Part shown: one piece after another, positions 8,459-16,187 of the stretch
How positions within the stretch are numbered: the stretch's first letter is position 1
Layout: the number at the start of each line of letters is the position of its first letter
Source: an uncultured Verrucomicrobiota bacterium
GTDB taxonomy: Bacteria > Verrucomicrobiota > Verrucomicrobiia > Chthoniobacterales > JACTMZ01
Assembly: GCA_903953565.1 (NCBI GenBank)
Contig: CAJBKE010000004.1
Location: 1 to 64,000, forward strand
Reading direction: 5' to 3'
Length of the DNA stretch: 64,000 bases
Translations under genes and position numbers: made by a program
Notes under the pieces: generated by a model
Databases searched by the model: none
Told to the model about the DNA's origin: nothing
What the model saw: only the letters and a program-made list of their open reading frames with translations

Positions 8459-10237
8459 TCACTTCGCGAGCATTGTACGCTCTTCGGGGGTAAGGGTGGT
8501 GGGGTCGACTTTGGTGGCGATTTTTTCGGCCTCGGCTTTGCGTCCGGCAGCGCGAAGGAGAGCAACATGGAGGGCTTGCCAGCGGGGTTCGCCGTTGTCG
8601 TCGGGGAGGATGGCGAGGCCCTTTGTGGCTTGGCCGGTGCGCAGACGGGCGAGGGCGGCGACGCGGCGGATGTCCACCGATTCGGGATCGGCCGCGAGGA
8701 ATTCTTCGGCGGTGGCGGCGGAGGGTTCGATGTTTTCTCCGGCGAGCAGGGAGAAGAAGGCGGCACTGAGGCGCGTGGAGGGATCCTGCGGCTGGAGGGC
8801 GAGGAGTTCGTTGGCGATGGCGGCGCCGTCGGCGGCGGTGGCGGTGGGGGGGAAGTTGCGGATTTGTCCGCGCAGAGCGTCGGCCTTGGCCCCGCTATCG
8901 GAGGCGAGGATGCGCCACGCGGCGAAGGCTTCGGGTTTCCATCCGACGGTCTCGGCATAACGCGCGGCGAAGAGGACGTGAGGCAATTCGGCGAATTGCA
9001 TCACTTGGCGCAGTTGGCGCTTCTCGGATTCCTCCGTGGCGGTGTCGTTGCGTGTGCCGGCGATGCGTGCGCGGAAAAGATGATAGAGCGTGTCGGGCAC
9101 GGTGCCGCCGCGGTTGGTCTCGATGAGTTCGCTGCATTCGTCCCAGCGGTTGAGTCCGCTCAGGGCGTCGAGCCGGATCATCAGCGCGCCGGCGTGGGAG
9201 GTAGCCTCTTCGGGCGTGATGACTTCGAGCGCGGCGTCGTGGGCTTGCAGACCGATGAGCCAGCGGGCGGCGGCGGTGCGTTCGTCGATGTTGGCGTCGC
9301 GTTCCCGCAGTCGGGCGACGAGGTTTTGCACGGCCTCCTTTTGACGGTCGGGATTGGAGGAGATGAGGAGGCGGGCGATGAAGAGTTCGTCTTCAGCAGA
9401 GCAATCGGGGTGAGCGCGGAGGCGGGTGATGGTGGCGTCGAGTTGTTCTTGCGCGGCGGGAGAAAGTCCGGCCTGGCTGAGGGCGAGGACGCGGAGGGCG
9501 GCGAGGGAATTTGCCCGGGTGCCTCCCGCGGCCTGTTCGAGGAGTTGGCGCGCCTCGTCAAGGCGCGAGCGGTCTTGGCCGGCGAGGAGGAGATTGGCCA
9601 GCATGATGCGGAGTTCGTCGGACTCGGGGGTGAGGATGCGGGCGAGGGCTTCGCGCAGGACGGACTCGGCTTGGGATGGTTGTTGCTGCGCGGCGAGGAG
9701 TCCGGCTTCGAGCATGGTGCGTTTGACGGCTTGGTCGGGGGGCAGATCAGGGGGCAGATATTCGAGGGCGCGCGTGACGTCGGCGGCGCGGCCGGCGCCG
9801 AGGGAGCGTTCGCCGAAGATGAGGATTTCGTCGGCGCTGGCTTTTCCGGTGTCTATCTTTTTGCCGATCTCCACAACGCTGGCCATGTCGCCGGCGCGGG
9901 CGGCTTGGTAGATGAGGCGATCGGAAACGCGTTCGTCTTGAAAGGCCATGAGGGCGGCTTGGCGCAGGAGGGTGGAGGCTTCGGCTCCTTCGCCGCGGTC
10001 GATGGCCGCGCCGGCTTGATCCACAATGGCGAGAGCGCGGCGGGCTTTGACTTCGCGGTAAAGCGGACGCGCGCCGAAGGCGGAGCCGATGAGGACGGCA
10101 AGGACAGCGAGCGTCACGGCGAGTCGCCAACCTCGGATCCAGCGCCGCCACCCGACGGGCTCGTCGGCATCGTCGAGGGCATAGCTGGGAAGTTCCGCGG
10201 GAGCTTTAGGAGCTGAGTCGTTTTTTGGTGGGATCAT
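8459..10237 (-). CDS. Membrane-anchored TPR-like repeat protein, exosortase-linked
   Basis: 592 residues. A soluble N-terminus (about 1-35) precedes one membrane helix (about 38-56, VTLAVLAVLIGSAFG). The rest is alpha-helical repeat sequence rich in Ala/Leu/Glu, resembling tetratricopeptide repeats in irregular form (for example ALEYLPPDLPPDQAV, LLLAGQDRSRLDEARQLLEQ), predicted to lie outside the cytoplasmic membrane. It is a paralogue of the protein at 12354-14117: both share the order LITxxEA / WxxLIETx and end in D-x-TTL-x-PEE. The two flank the exosortase gene on either side. It lies downstream of the exosortase on the same strand, separated by 333 bases with a strong hairpin. A scaffold or chaperone role for sorting or polysaccharide assembly is inference. 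No enzymatic motif is visible. Confidence 0.8.
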   Translation of the reverse strand: MIPPKNDSAPKAPAELPSYALDDADEPVGWRRWIRGWRLAVTLAVLAVLIGSAFGARPLYREVKARRALAIVDQAGAAIDRGEGAEASTLLRQAALMAFQDERVSDRLIYQAARAGDMASVVEIGKKIDTGKASADEILIFGERSLGAGRAADVTRALEYLPPDLPPDQAVKRTMLEAGLLAAQQQPSQAESVLREALARILTPESDELRIMLANLLLAGQDRSRLDEARQLLEQAAGGTRANSLAALRVLALSQAGLSPAAQEQLDATITRLRAHPDCSAEDELFIARLLISSNPDRQKEAVQNLVARLRERDANIDERTAAARWLIGLQAHDAALEVITPEEATSHAGALMIRLDALSGLNRWDECSELIETNRGGTVPDTLYHLFRARIAGTRNDTATEESEKRQLRQVMQFAELPHVLFAARYAETVGWKPEAFAAWRILASDSGAKADALRGQIRNFPPTATAADGAAIANELLALQPQDPSTRLSAAFFSLLAGENIEPSAATAEEFLAADPESVDIRRVAALARLRTGQATKGLAILPDDNGEPRWQALHVALLRAAGRKAEAEKIATKVDPTTLTPEERTMLAK

Positions 10238-10570
10238 CGGAAAAACAATTTAGCCACGGATTGAAGAGGATATCAGAGGATATTTCTCGGCCGGCTGACA
10301 CCGGCCGAGAGAGGTATTAATCGGAGCGTGGAGACGGGGAGATTTAGGACTTCAAATTTGAGATTTTGGAAGGACGGATTTTTGACCACAGCGGAGGCTT
10401 GGCTACACGGCCGCAAGGCAAATTTCACGGATGCACGGATTTGAGAAGGGATGAGGGCCGAACCGGAGCGAAGCGGAGATGGTGTGAGTCGAAGACGAGG
10501 GCAAACTTGAAACCTGAGTGAAGGTTAGACGCGGGCTGATGGAATTGCTGAACTTTTCACATGCCACTTG
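10238..10570. other. Intergenic region between exosortase and repeat-protein genes
   Basis: These 333 bases hold no credible gene. They contain the perfect hairpin described at 10285-10310, low-complexity AT words (CTTCAAATTTGAGATTTTGG, 10351-10370), and two copies of CACGGAT near 10426-10440 following AGCCACGGATT at 10251. Words of the form CCACGGAT look like fragments of a dispersed intergenic repeat. The region is the leader of the minus-strand repeat-protein gene. Confidence 0.5.
10285..10310 (-). promoter_or_regulatory. Strong 10-bp hairpin
   Basis: TCTCGGCCGG and CCGGCCGAGA form a perfect 10-bp stem around a 6-base loop. It lies between the end of the exosortase gene and the start of the downstream minus-strand repeat-protein gene. 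No T tract follows on either strand, so it is not a standard intrinsic terminator. It could stabilise the exosortase mRNA end or modulate read-through. Confidence 0.45.
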
Positions 10571-12178
10571 TCACTTGTCACTGTCGCGTTCCGCGACAAT
10601 GCGGCGGTTGAGCCACTCTTGGGCGGCGGCTTCGGCGGCGGCGGGGTCGGTCGGGCCGCGGACGGCGAATTCGAGGACGCGGAGTCCGCGGTTGCGGCGG
10701 CCGGCGACGATGTTTTGCCAACGGATGTTTTTGTCGAAGCTGAATTCGTTGTCCACGCCGCTGGGTGTGCCGTCGTCTTCGACCACAGCATGGAAGACGT
10801 GCACGGGGCGGCCGCGGTCGCGGAAGAGGTAGCGTTGGAACGGCAGACGGAAACCGTTGGCTTCGGCGGTCCAGGTGGGGAGTTTCGTTTCGAGTTCGAA
10901 ACCGGCGGCACCGAGGCAGACGCGCGGATCGTGGACGATGAAGGCGGATTGCACGGAGGTCGGGCCGGCTGGCCATTGGAAGTAGAAAGCCTGCCATTGC
11001 CAGCCGTTCTCGCCGCGCCATTGCTCGGAGTAGGCGGTGACGGGGAAGAGGAGAACGTCGAGGGTTCGTTCGGCGATGGGGACTTCGCGGGCGTTGTCCT
11101 CGGGGCCGGGCGGGGCAATGGTCCACATGACGGGTAATGCGGGTGCTTTGCTTTCGTGCCAGCGGAACCAGGCTTCGCCACCGATCCAAGATGCGGACCA
11201 GAGGACGATGCCCGCGGCGGCAAGTGCCACAGGCATTGAAAATTTCAGATTCGAGATTTCGTGGAAGAAGCTGGGAGCAGGGAGCGGGGAGCAGGGAGCG
11301 GGGAGTGATGAGGGACCGCGGCGGGAAAGGAGTTTGCCGGCGAGGAGAACGAGGGCGGAACTGGCGATGAGGACGGCGAGGCCGGTGCCGTCGTGGATTT
11401 GATCGACGGCCTCGCTGCCGGATTTGCAGGCGGCGACAGAAAGGGTGAGCGAGCGGATGGCGTTGCCGCCGAGTGCGGCTGCGAGTCCAAGGAAGAAAAG
11501 AAAGATGCGGCGCGGGATGGTGAGGCGGAAGAATTCGCCGACGGCGAGGGCGACCATGATGTTGCTCTGCAGCGAACGGATGCCGCTGCACGCTTCCTCC
11601 ACGCCGAGCAGGCTGCCGGGGATGGCGATGAGGTTGCCGCGTTGCTCGGCGGGGTAACCCATCCAATGGAGTGCTTCAACGCAGAGCCCGGTGTTATGCG
11701 ACATGAGCCAACTCATGATGGCGTTTTCCTGCGGGCGCGGCCACGGCACGGCGACGAGGAAGAAAAGAACGGGGAAGCCGAAATGCTTGAGCCACGGCGT
11801 GCCGCCGAGGAAAAAAATCAGGCAGAGTGTCATAGTCACTCCGGCGACGGCAGCAAGAGCCGGGACCATGCGCCAATCAGCGTTGGAAAGAACCATGGGC
11901 TGCAGCGCGGCGAGGAGGAGGGCGGCGGCGAGAAAGAAAATGATCGCGACGGTGCGGCCGGCGGCGGACGGCGCGGCGGGAGCGGGGCGGTCGGGCCAGC
12001 GGCGGGCGAGGAGGAGGAGGGCAAGGATCGGCACAAGCGTGCCGTAGCTGTATTGCGGGTTGAGCGACCACTCCCACCAGTTGGCCCTCAGGACGAGAAA
12101 CCATGCGAAAATCAAGGCCGCAGCCCACCACCACGCGGCGGGGGGAGTGGACTGCGGCAGGGCAGGGGATCGGGGCAT
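10571..12178 (-). CDS. Exosortase with C-terminal EpsI-like domain
   Basis: 535 residues from the ATG at 12178; an upstream in-frame ATG at 12238 would add 20 residues. Residues 1-285 are a multi-helix exosortase/archaeosortase domain with the three catalytic residues: Cys197 in EEACSGIRS, Arg242 in GGNAIRS and His262 in QIHDGTG. This cysteine transpeptidase family cleaves PEP-CTERM tails in the inner membrane and passes the protein to the surface. Residues about 285-312 are a Pro/Ser linker encoded by a 14-base tandem repeat. Residues 313-535 begin with one more membrane helix and form an EpsI-like periplasmic domain (YSEQWRGENGWQWQAFYFQW, HDPRVCLGAAGFE). Its substrates in this window should be the PEP-CTERM proteins ending at 4795, 7782 and 17108. 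Paralogous repeat proteins flank it. Confidence 0.93.
   Translation of the reverse strand: MPRSPALPQSTPPAAWWWAAALIFAWFLVLRANWWEWSLNPQYSYGTLVPILALLLLARRWPDRPAPAAPSAAGRTVAIIFFLAAALLLAALQPMVLSNADWRMVPALAAVAGVTMTLCLIFFLGGTPWLKHFGFPVLFFLVAVPWPRPQENAIMSWLMSHNTGLCVEALHWMGYPAEQRGNLIAIPGSLLGVEEACSGIRSLQSNIMVALAVGEFFRLTIPRRIFLFFLGLAAALGGNAIRSLTLSVAACKSGSEAVDQIHDGTGLAVLIASSALVLLAGKLLSRRGPSSLPAPCSPLPAPSFFHEISNLKFSMPVALAAAGIVLWSASWIGGEAWFRWHESKAPALPVMWTIAPPGPEDNAREVPIAERTLDVLLFPVTAYSEQWRGENGWQWQAFYFQWPAGPTSVQSAFIVHDPRVCLGAAGFELETKLPTWTAEANGFRLPFQRYLFRDRGRPVHVFHAVVEDDGTPSGVDNEFSFDKNIRWQNIVAGRRNRGLRVLEFAVRGPTDPAAAEAAAQEWLNRRIVAERDSDK
11273..11305. repeat. 14-base tandem repeat inside the exosortase gene
   Basis: Two perfect copies of GGGAGCAGGGAGCG (11273-11286, 11287-11300) plus a partial third. 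It encodes a Leu-Pro-Ala/Ser-Pro linker at the junction of the exosortase and EpsI-like domains. Fourteen is not a multiple of three, so a change in copy number would shift the frame. Neighbouring AT words (AATTTCAGATTCGAGATTTC, 11240-11259) match the intergenic low-complexity elements of this region. Confidence 0.75.
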
Positions 12179-12280
12179 CGGACAAGTTTGCTCGAAAAAG
12201 ACGGAAGGCAAAAGGGCAAGATTCTGCCGCTGTCCCGGCATGCAACCCGTTCCGGCGCCGAAATTGTCGTGCTTGGGAAC

Positions 12281-12309
12281 TTGAGAACGCCGCGTTCCTG
12301 AGTTAGATG
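12281..12309 (+). promoter_or_regulatory. Candidate sigma-70 promoter for the plus-strand repeat-protein gene
   Basis: TTGAGA (12281-12286) and TAGATG (12304-12309) are 17 bases apart, about 45 bases ahead of the ATG at 12354. The -35 box is good and the -10 box is poor. It lies in the 175-base divergent region shared with the exosortase gene. Confidence 0.35.
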
Positions 12310-12353
12310 TTGGTTCCCCAGCGGCTTCCCATGGCGGAATACCCGACGCAAGA

Positions 12354-14117
12354 ATGATGGCAAAAAAATCATCCGCAACCACATCGCGAACGAGGCAACT
12401 TTTCCTCCGCTTCCTCGCGCTATCCGCCGCGTTGTTGGTCGTGCTGGGCATCGCCGGAGCGGGGGCTTTCCATTTTTTCCAGGGTTGGCGGGCGAGGGAC
12501 TTGGCGGAAAAGTCGCTGCGGAACTTGGAGGGCGAGAATTTCCGGATGGCTTGGCTGCAATTGAACTCGGCCCGCGCCCTGCGCGAGAACGATGTCGAGG
12601 TGCTGCGTGCCGCTGCGGTGGTCGAGTCCCGGTTCGGTCTTCCCTCCGCTTTGGCATGCTGGGACCGCCTGGAACAAAAAACGCAGCTGACAACGGAGGA
12701 GTTGGTCGAGCGGGCGCGGGCGACGGCACGGTTCGGAGGCAAAGATCAGTTCGATGCGGCGGCGCTTGCCGTCGAAAAGGCCGGTCTCCAGCTCGAGGCG
12801 GCGCAGTTGCGGGCGGGACGGTTTATTTCGCGCGGAGATATGGACGCGGCGATCGAGGAAACGGCGAGAGCCGTCGGCGTTCTCGGAGATCCGGGTTTGA
12901 AGCTCGATTACGCGCGGCTGCTGCTCAGGCGGCACATGGATCGTCTCTCCAACCCGCAGGACAGCCAGATCGCGGTCATCGCCGACAAAATCTCGGCCAT
13001 CATCGACTCGTTGGCCGGCACGGCGCAGGAAAATGAGGCCTTGGCCTTGGGCTTGGCGTTTTTGCAACCGGGGGACGACAGGCGTTCCCAGTGGGCTGAC
13101 AGGGCTTTGCAGGATCTGACGGCCGACAACCCGGCATTGCTCGCCGCGGCTTCGGTCGCGGTGCAGACGGGTCGCGACAAACCGGCGGATCTTTACCGAC
13201 GGTTGCGCCCAGTTTTCGATGCCGCGCCGCTTGACCGCCGTGCGGCATTTTCCCTTTGGTTGACGCGGCAGAGCATGCCGGCCGAGGCACTGACTTTGAT
13301 CACGGTGCAGGAAGCCTCCGAGTCTCCAGAAGCTTTCGCAGCGCGTGTCGAGGCCCTGGGTGCGATGGAGAACTGGAGCGCGCTGATCGAGACCAGCAAC
13401 ACGCAAGGCAAAGCCCCGGACTCCGCGCGCTTCGCATCAAGGGCTCGCGCCGAGTTTGCCTCCGGCTACGCGAAAAGCGGGTTGACGTCCGCCTCCGACG
13501 CGGTGCGGGCTGCTGCCACAGAGGGCAATCTCGAAGCGGTCATGATCTCGATGGATTCCATCGGAGCGCAACCAGCCGTAGACAATGCGCTCGTTGAATT
13601 GTGCGGCGACTCTCGCTACGCCGACAAAGCATTCCGTCTCGCCCGCGAAAGGCTCACGCGGCGCGAGGCGCGCGGCGGCGCGGCACTGGCCGCAGCCGTG
13701 GAGGGGGTTGCCGCAGCGTCCCCCGACAGTCCCGCTCTGGGCGACTACCGGCGCTATGTCACGCTGCTCGAAGAACCGGCCGAGGGCGGATCGGAGGACA
13801 AGGTTCCCCAAGCGCCTACTCCCGAGGAGACCGGCAAAGCGGTTGAAGCCAACCCGGCTGACCCGGCAGTCCGCATCACCCACGGCTTGGCCTTGGTGCG
13901 GGCCGGTCGGGCGAAAGAGGCCTTGGCGATATTCGATGACTTCACCGTCTACTTCAACCGCTTGCCGCCCCCCATGCAGGCCGCACTTGCATCCATCCTC
14001 GCGGCCGGCGGTGAATCTCAGGCGGCCGCGGACATGGCACGGAGGATCGACCGAACCACTCTCGCGCCAGAGGAAGTTGCCCTGTTGCAACCTTTGCCTC
14101 TACCGGGCCCCAGATAA
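12354..14117 (+). CDS. Membrane-anchored TPR-like repeat protein, exosortase-linked paralogue
   Basis: 587 residues. A short basic N-terminus is followed by one membrane helix (about 18-41, FLALSAALLVVLGIAGAGAF). The rest is Ala/Leu/Glu-rich helical repeats of TPR type (GENFRMAWLQLNSARALREN is a typical unit), probably periplasmic. It is divergently transcribed from the exosortase gene and is a paralogue of the protein at 8459-10237: both carry a central LIT-x2-EA / W-x-LIET block and end with DRTTLAPEE or DPTTLTPEE. The LRR protein gene follows after 19 bases, so the two are probably cotranscribed. No catalytic motif is visible. Function as an exosortase- or exopolysaccharide-associated scaffold is inference from position. 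Confidence 0.82.
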   Translation: MMAKKSSATTSRTRQLFLRFLALSAALLVVLGIAGAGAFHFFQGWRARDLAEKSLRNLEGENFRMAWLQLNSARALRENDVEVLRAAAVVESRFGLPSALACWDRLEQKTQLTTEELVERARATARFGGKDQFDAAALAVEKAGLQLEAAQLRAGRFISRGDMDAAIEETARAVGVLGDPGLKLDYARLLLRRHMDRLSNPQDSQIAVIADKISAIIDSLAGTAQENEALALGLAFLQPGDDRRSQWADRALQDLTADNPALLAAASVAVQTGRDKPADLYRRLRPVFDAAPLDRRAAFSLWLTRQSMPAEALTLITVQEASESPEAFAARVEALGAMENWSALIETSNTQGKAPDSARFASRARAEFASGYAKSGLTSASDAVRAAATEGNLEAVMISMDSIGAQPAVDNALVELCGDSRYADKAFRLARERLTRREARGGAALAAAVEGVAAASPDSPALGDYRRYVTLLEEPAEGGSEDKVPQAPTPEETGKAVEANPADPAVRITHGLALVRAGRAKEALAIFDDFTVYFNRLPPPMQAALASILAAGGESQAAADMARRIDRTTLAPEEVALLQPLPLPGPR

Positions 14118-14136
14118 GCGCTCTATCTCACGTGAA

Positions 14137-15894
14137 ATGTTTCCCCGCTGGACAATTTTCCTTGCGTTGATCGCCGCAACGGCCTCTCGCGCTTGCGCCC
14201 AGACTGTTTTCGGCGATTGGTCCTACGTAATCACAAACGGGACTGCCGCAATCTCGGCATACCAAGGAGGAGCGGGTAATGCGGTTGTTCCAGATGTGAT
14301 CGAGCAAAAGCCGGTCACCATTGTTGGCGTTGGTGCGAACGTAGATCCGACCGCGAAACTCACCGGCCTTGTTGTCTCCGACAATGTTGTCACGATCGGC
14401 GCCCGTGCGTTCGAAAATGCCACCAATCTGACCAGCCTCACCTTAGGCACGAATGTCCGAAGTATCGGACGCGCGGCATTCGGCACCGCAGGCAAACTGA
14501 CCAACGTGGTCATCCCCGACAGCGTCGTGACCATCGGCGACTACGCCTTCGAGAAAACCGCCAATTTGTCGAGCCTCACCCTCGGGACAAATGTCCAGAG
14601 CATCGGATATGGAGCGTTCGGCGGCGGCGCGGCAAGCAAACTGACCAACGTGGTCATCCCCGACAGCGTTGTGACTATCGGTGACTACGCCTTCGAGAAA
14701 GCCTCGAATGTATCCAGCCTCACCCTGGGCTCGGGAGTTCAAAGCATCGGTGCCCAAGCGTTTACCTACGCCTACAAGCTCACCAATCTGGTCATCCCCG
14801 ACAGCGTAACCACGATCGGCACCAACGCCTTCGTCTTTGCGACGAATTTGACTAGCGTCACCCTCGGGCCGCGATTGCAGACCATTGGCCCCAGATCCTT
14901 CGGCGACGCATACAAGCTGGCCAGGGTGGTTATTCCGGACAGCGTTACCACGATCGGCGCCAACGCATTTTGGAAAGCCTACAATTTGTCCAACCTGCTG
15001 CTCGGTTCGGGGCTGGTGACTATTGGCAACGGGGCGTTTTCCTATGCCTATCGACTCACGAATGTGGTCATCCCAGACAGTGTGCGCACCTTCAACGGCT
15101 ATGCTTTTTTCAACGCGACAAATCTAGCTCGCGTGACGTTGGGCGCGGGTTTGACCAACATCGGCTATGGTGAATTCTCGGGTTGTGCAAAACTCCAAGA
15201 AATCATTATCCCGGCGGGTGTGACCTCCGTTGGGGATTTTGCCTTCAATTACTGCTCGGCCCTGACAAATGTCTCCTTCCCAGGCGCACTAACCAATATC
15301 GGCAGCTATGCGTTTCAGGAGTGTGCGAGCCTCACCGGAGTTGTCGTGCCCGACAGCGTGAAGGCTGTCGGTCCGTGGGCGTTTGCCTACGGCGACAGGC
15401 TGAGCACCGCGACGATCGGCTCAGGCGTCAATCAAATATCCGACAATATGTTCAACAGCTGCACTAATCTCACGAGCGCTGTTTTTGGCAGCGGTGTGAC
15501 GTCAGTCGGCGACAACGTTTTTACCAACTGTCCGAAGCTGGCCAGCGTGCTTTTCCTCGGTGCAGCGCCCGCCTTGCCCGGTGTGAACAAGGTTGTTTTT
15601 GGCAGCAACCAGACCGCCACGGTGTATTACGTTCCAGGCGCCCAAGGGTGGGGGGCGAGTTGGGCCGGAAGGCCGACCGCCGCATTTGTGCTCAAGTCGA
15701 CCGGGGTTAGCTACAGTCCCGGGGTGGTCACCTTCTCATGGTTTGCCACGGGAGCAGTCCCGGTCAGCGTCGAGCGGCGCGCTTCCCTGCAAACCGTAGG
15801 CTGGACCAGGCTTGTTTCGGGGTTGACGAATGGTGTTTTTGTCGATCAGGCTCCCCCTGCTGGGGCCGGTTTTTACCGTGCCGTTTGTCCGTAA
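14137..15894 (+). CDS. BspA-type leucine-rich-repeat secreted protein
   Basis: 585 residues from the ATG at 14137. That start gives a clean signal peptide (FLALIAATASRACA, cleavage before Gln). Residues about 45-510 are LRR_5/BspA repeats of about 23 residues, recognised by recurring LTNVVIPDSVVTIGDYAF and LTLGTNVQSIG. Repeat DNA is highly similar between copies (for example 14501-14560 and 14640-14700), indicating recent duplication. The C-terminus has a small beta domain (VSVERRASLQTVGWTRL) and no PEP-CTERM, LPxTG or membrane anchor, so the protein is probably released or held non-covalently. BspA-like repeats bind host or matrix proteins in other bacteria; the ligand here is unknown. Confidence 0.87.
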   Translation: MFPRWTIFLALIAATASRACAQTVFGDWSYVITNGTAAISAYQGGAGNAVVPDVIEQKPVTIVGVGANVDPTAKLTGLVVSDNVVTIGARAFENATNLTSLTLGTNVRSIGRAAFGTAGKLTNVVIPDSVVTIGDYAFEKTANLSSLTLGTNVQSIGYGAFGGGAASKLTNVVIPDSVVTIGDYAFEKASNVSSLTLGSGVQSIGAQAFTYAYKLTNLVIPDSVTTIGTNAFVFATNLTSVTLGPRLQTIGPRSFGDAYKLARVVIPDSVTTIGANAFWKAYNLSNLLLGSGLVTIGNGAFSYAYRLTNVVIPDSVRTFNGYAFFNATNLARVTLGAGLTNIGYGEFSGCAKLQEIIIPAGVTSVGDFAFNYCSALTNVSFPGALTNIGSYAFQECASLTGVVVPDSVKAVGPWAFAYGDRLSTATIGSGVNQISDNMFNSCTNLTSAVFGSGVTSVGDNVFTNCPKLASVLFLGAAPALPGVNKVVFGSNQTATVYYVPGAQGWGASWAGRPTAAFVLKSTGVSYSPGVVTFSWFATGAVPVSVERRASLQTVGWTRLVSGLTNGVFVDQAPPAGAGFYRAVCP

Positions 15895-15904
15895 AACGAA
15901 GTCC

Positions 15905-15966
15905 GAAAAAAAATCAAAAAAAGTCGCCCAAATCCCTTGACTTTGTCACTGAACCGACTGTAGTGT
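15905..15966 (+). promoter_or_regulatory. Candidate promoter with A-tract UP element
   Basis: Two A tracts (15906-15923) precede TTGACT (15937-15942) and TAGTGT (15961-15966), with an 18-base spacer. The start of the small secreted peptide follows 20 bases downstream. The implied leader is very short, so the exact start of transcription is uncertain. Confidence 0.4.
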
Positions 15967-15985
15967 CCCTCAAGAAAGAGCATTC

Positions 15986-16141
15986 ATGAAAACCAACTCA
16001 CCCATCTCCATCTCCCTCGTTTGCGTTTTACTCTTCGTGACCGTCGCGTCATTTGCCCAAGCACAGCGACCTAGCCGCGGAGGCGGAACTATTACTCCTC
16101 CCCCACAGCCCATTCCGGTTCCTGTTATTTCTCCCCGCTAA
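15986..16141 (+). CDS. 51-residue secreted Gly/Pro-rich peptide
   Basis: The ATG at 15986 is preceded by AAGAAAGAG at a suitable distance. Residues 1-26 are a typical signal peptide (ISLVCVLLFVTVASFAQA). The predicted mature part is about 25 residues, beginning QRPSRGGG and continuing as a Pro-rich tail ending ISPR. It has no cysteine, lipobox or membrane anchor. It lies between the LRR protein and a PEP-CTERM protein, 46 bases before the latter, and behind a recognisable promoter. I do not recognise a family. A structural peptide, a signal, or a small cell-wall component are all possible. Confidence 0.6.
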   Translation: MKTNSPISISLVCVLLFVTVASFAQAQRPSRGGGTITPPPQPIPVPVISPR

Positions 16142-16187
16142 GTAACCAACCAAACCCTCCACCCCACTAAGCCGCACAAGACAAGAC

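Noticed and set aside
8567-10216. Long open frame on the plus strand opposite the minus-strand repeat-protein gene
   Set aside because: Gly/Glu/Asp/Ala-rich mirror of GC-rich codons, no domain; the minus-strand protein has a membrane helix and a paralogue at 12354.
14501-14900. Repeated DNA units considered as a CRISPR array
   Set aside because: Repeats are in frame and encode LRR units; there are no constant repeats with unique spacers.
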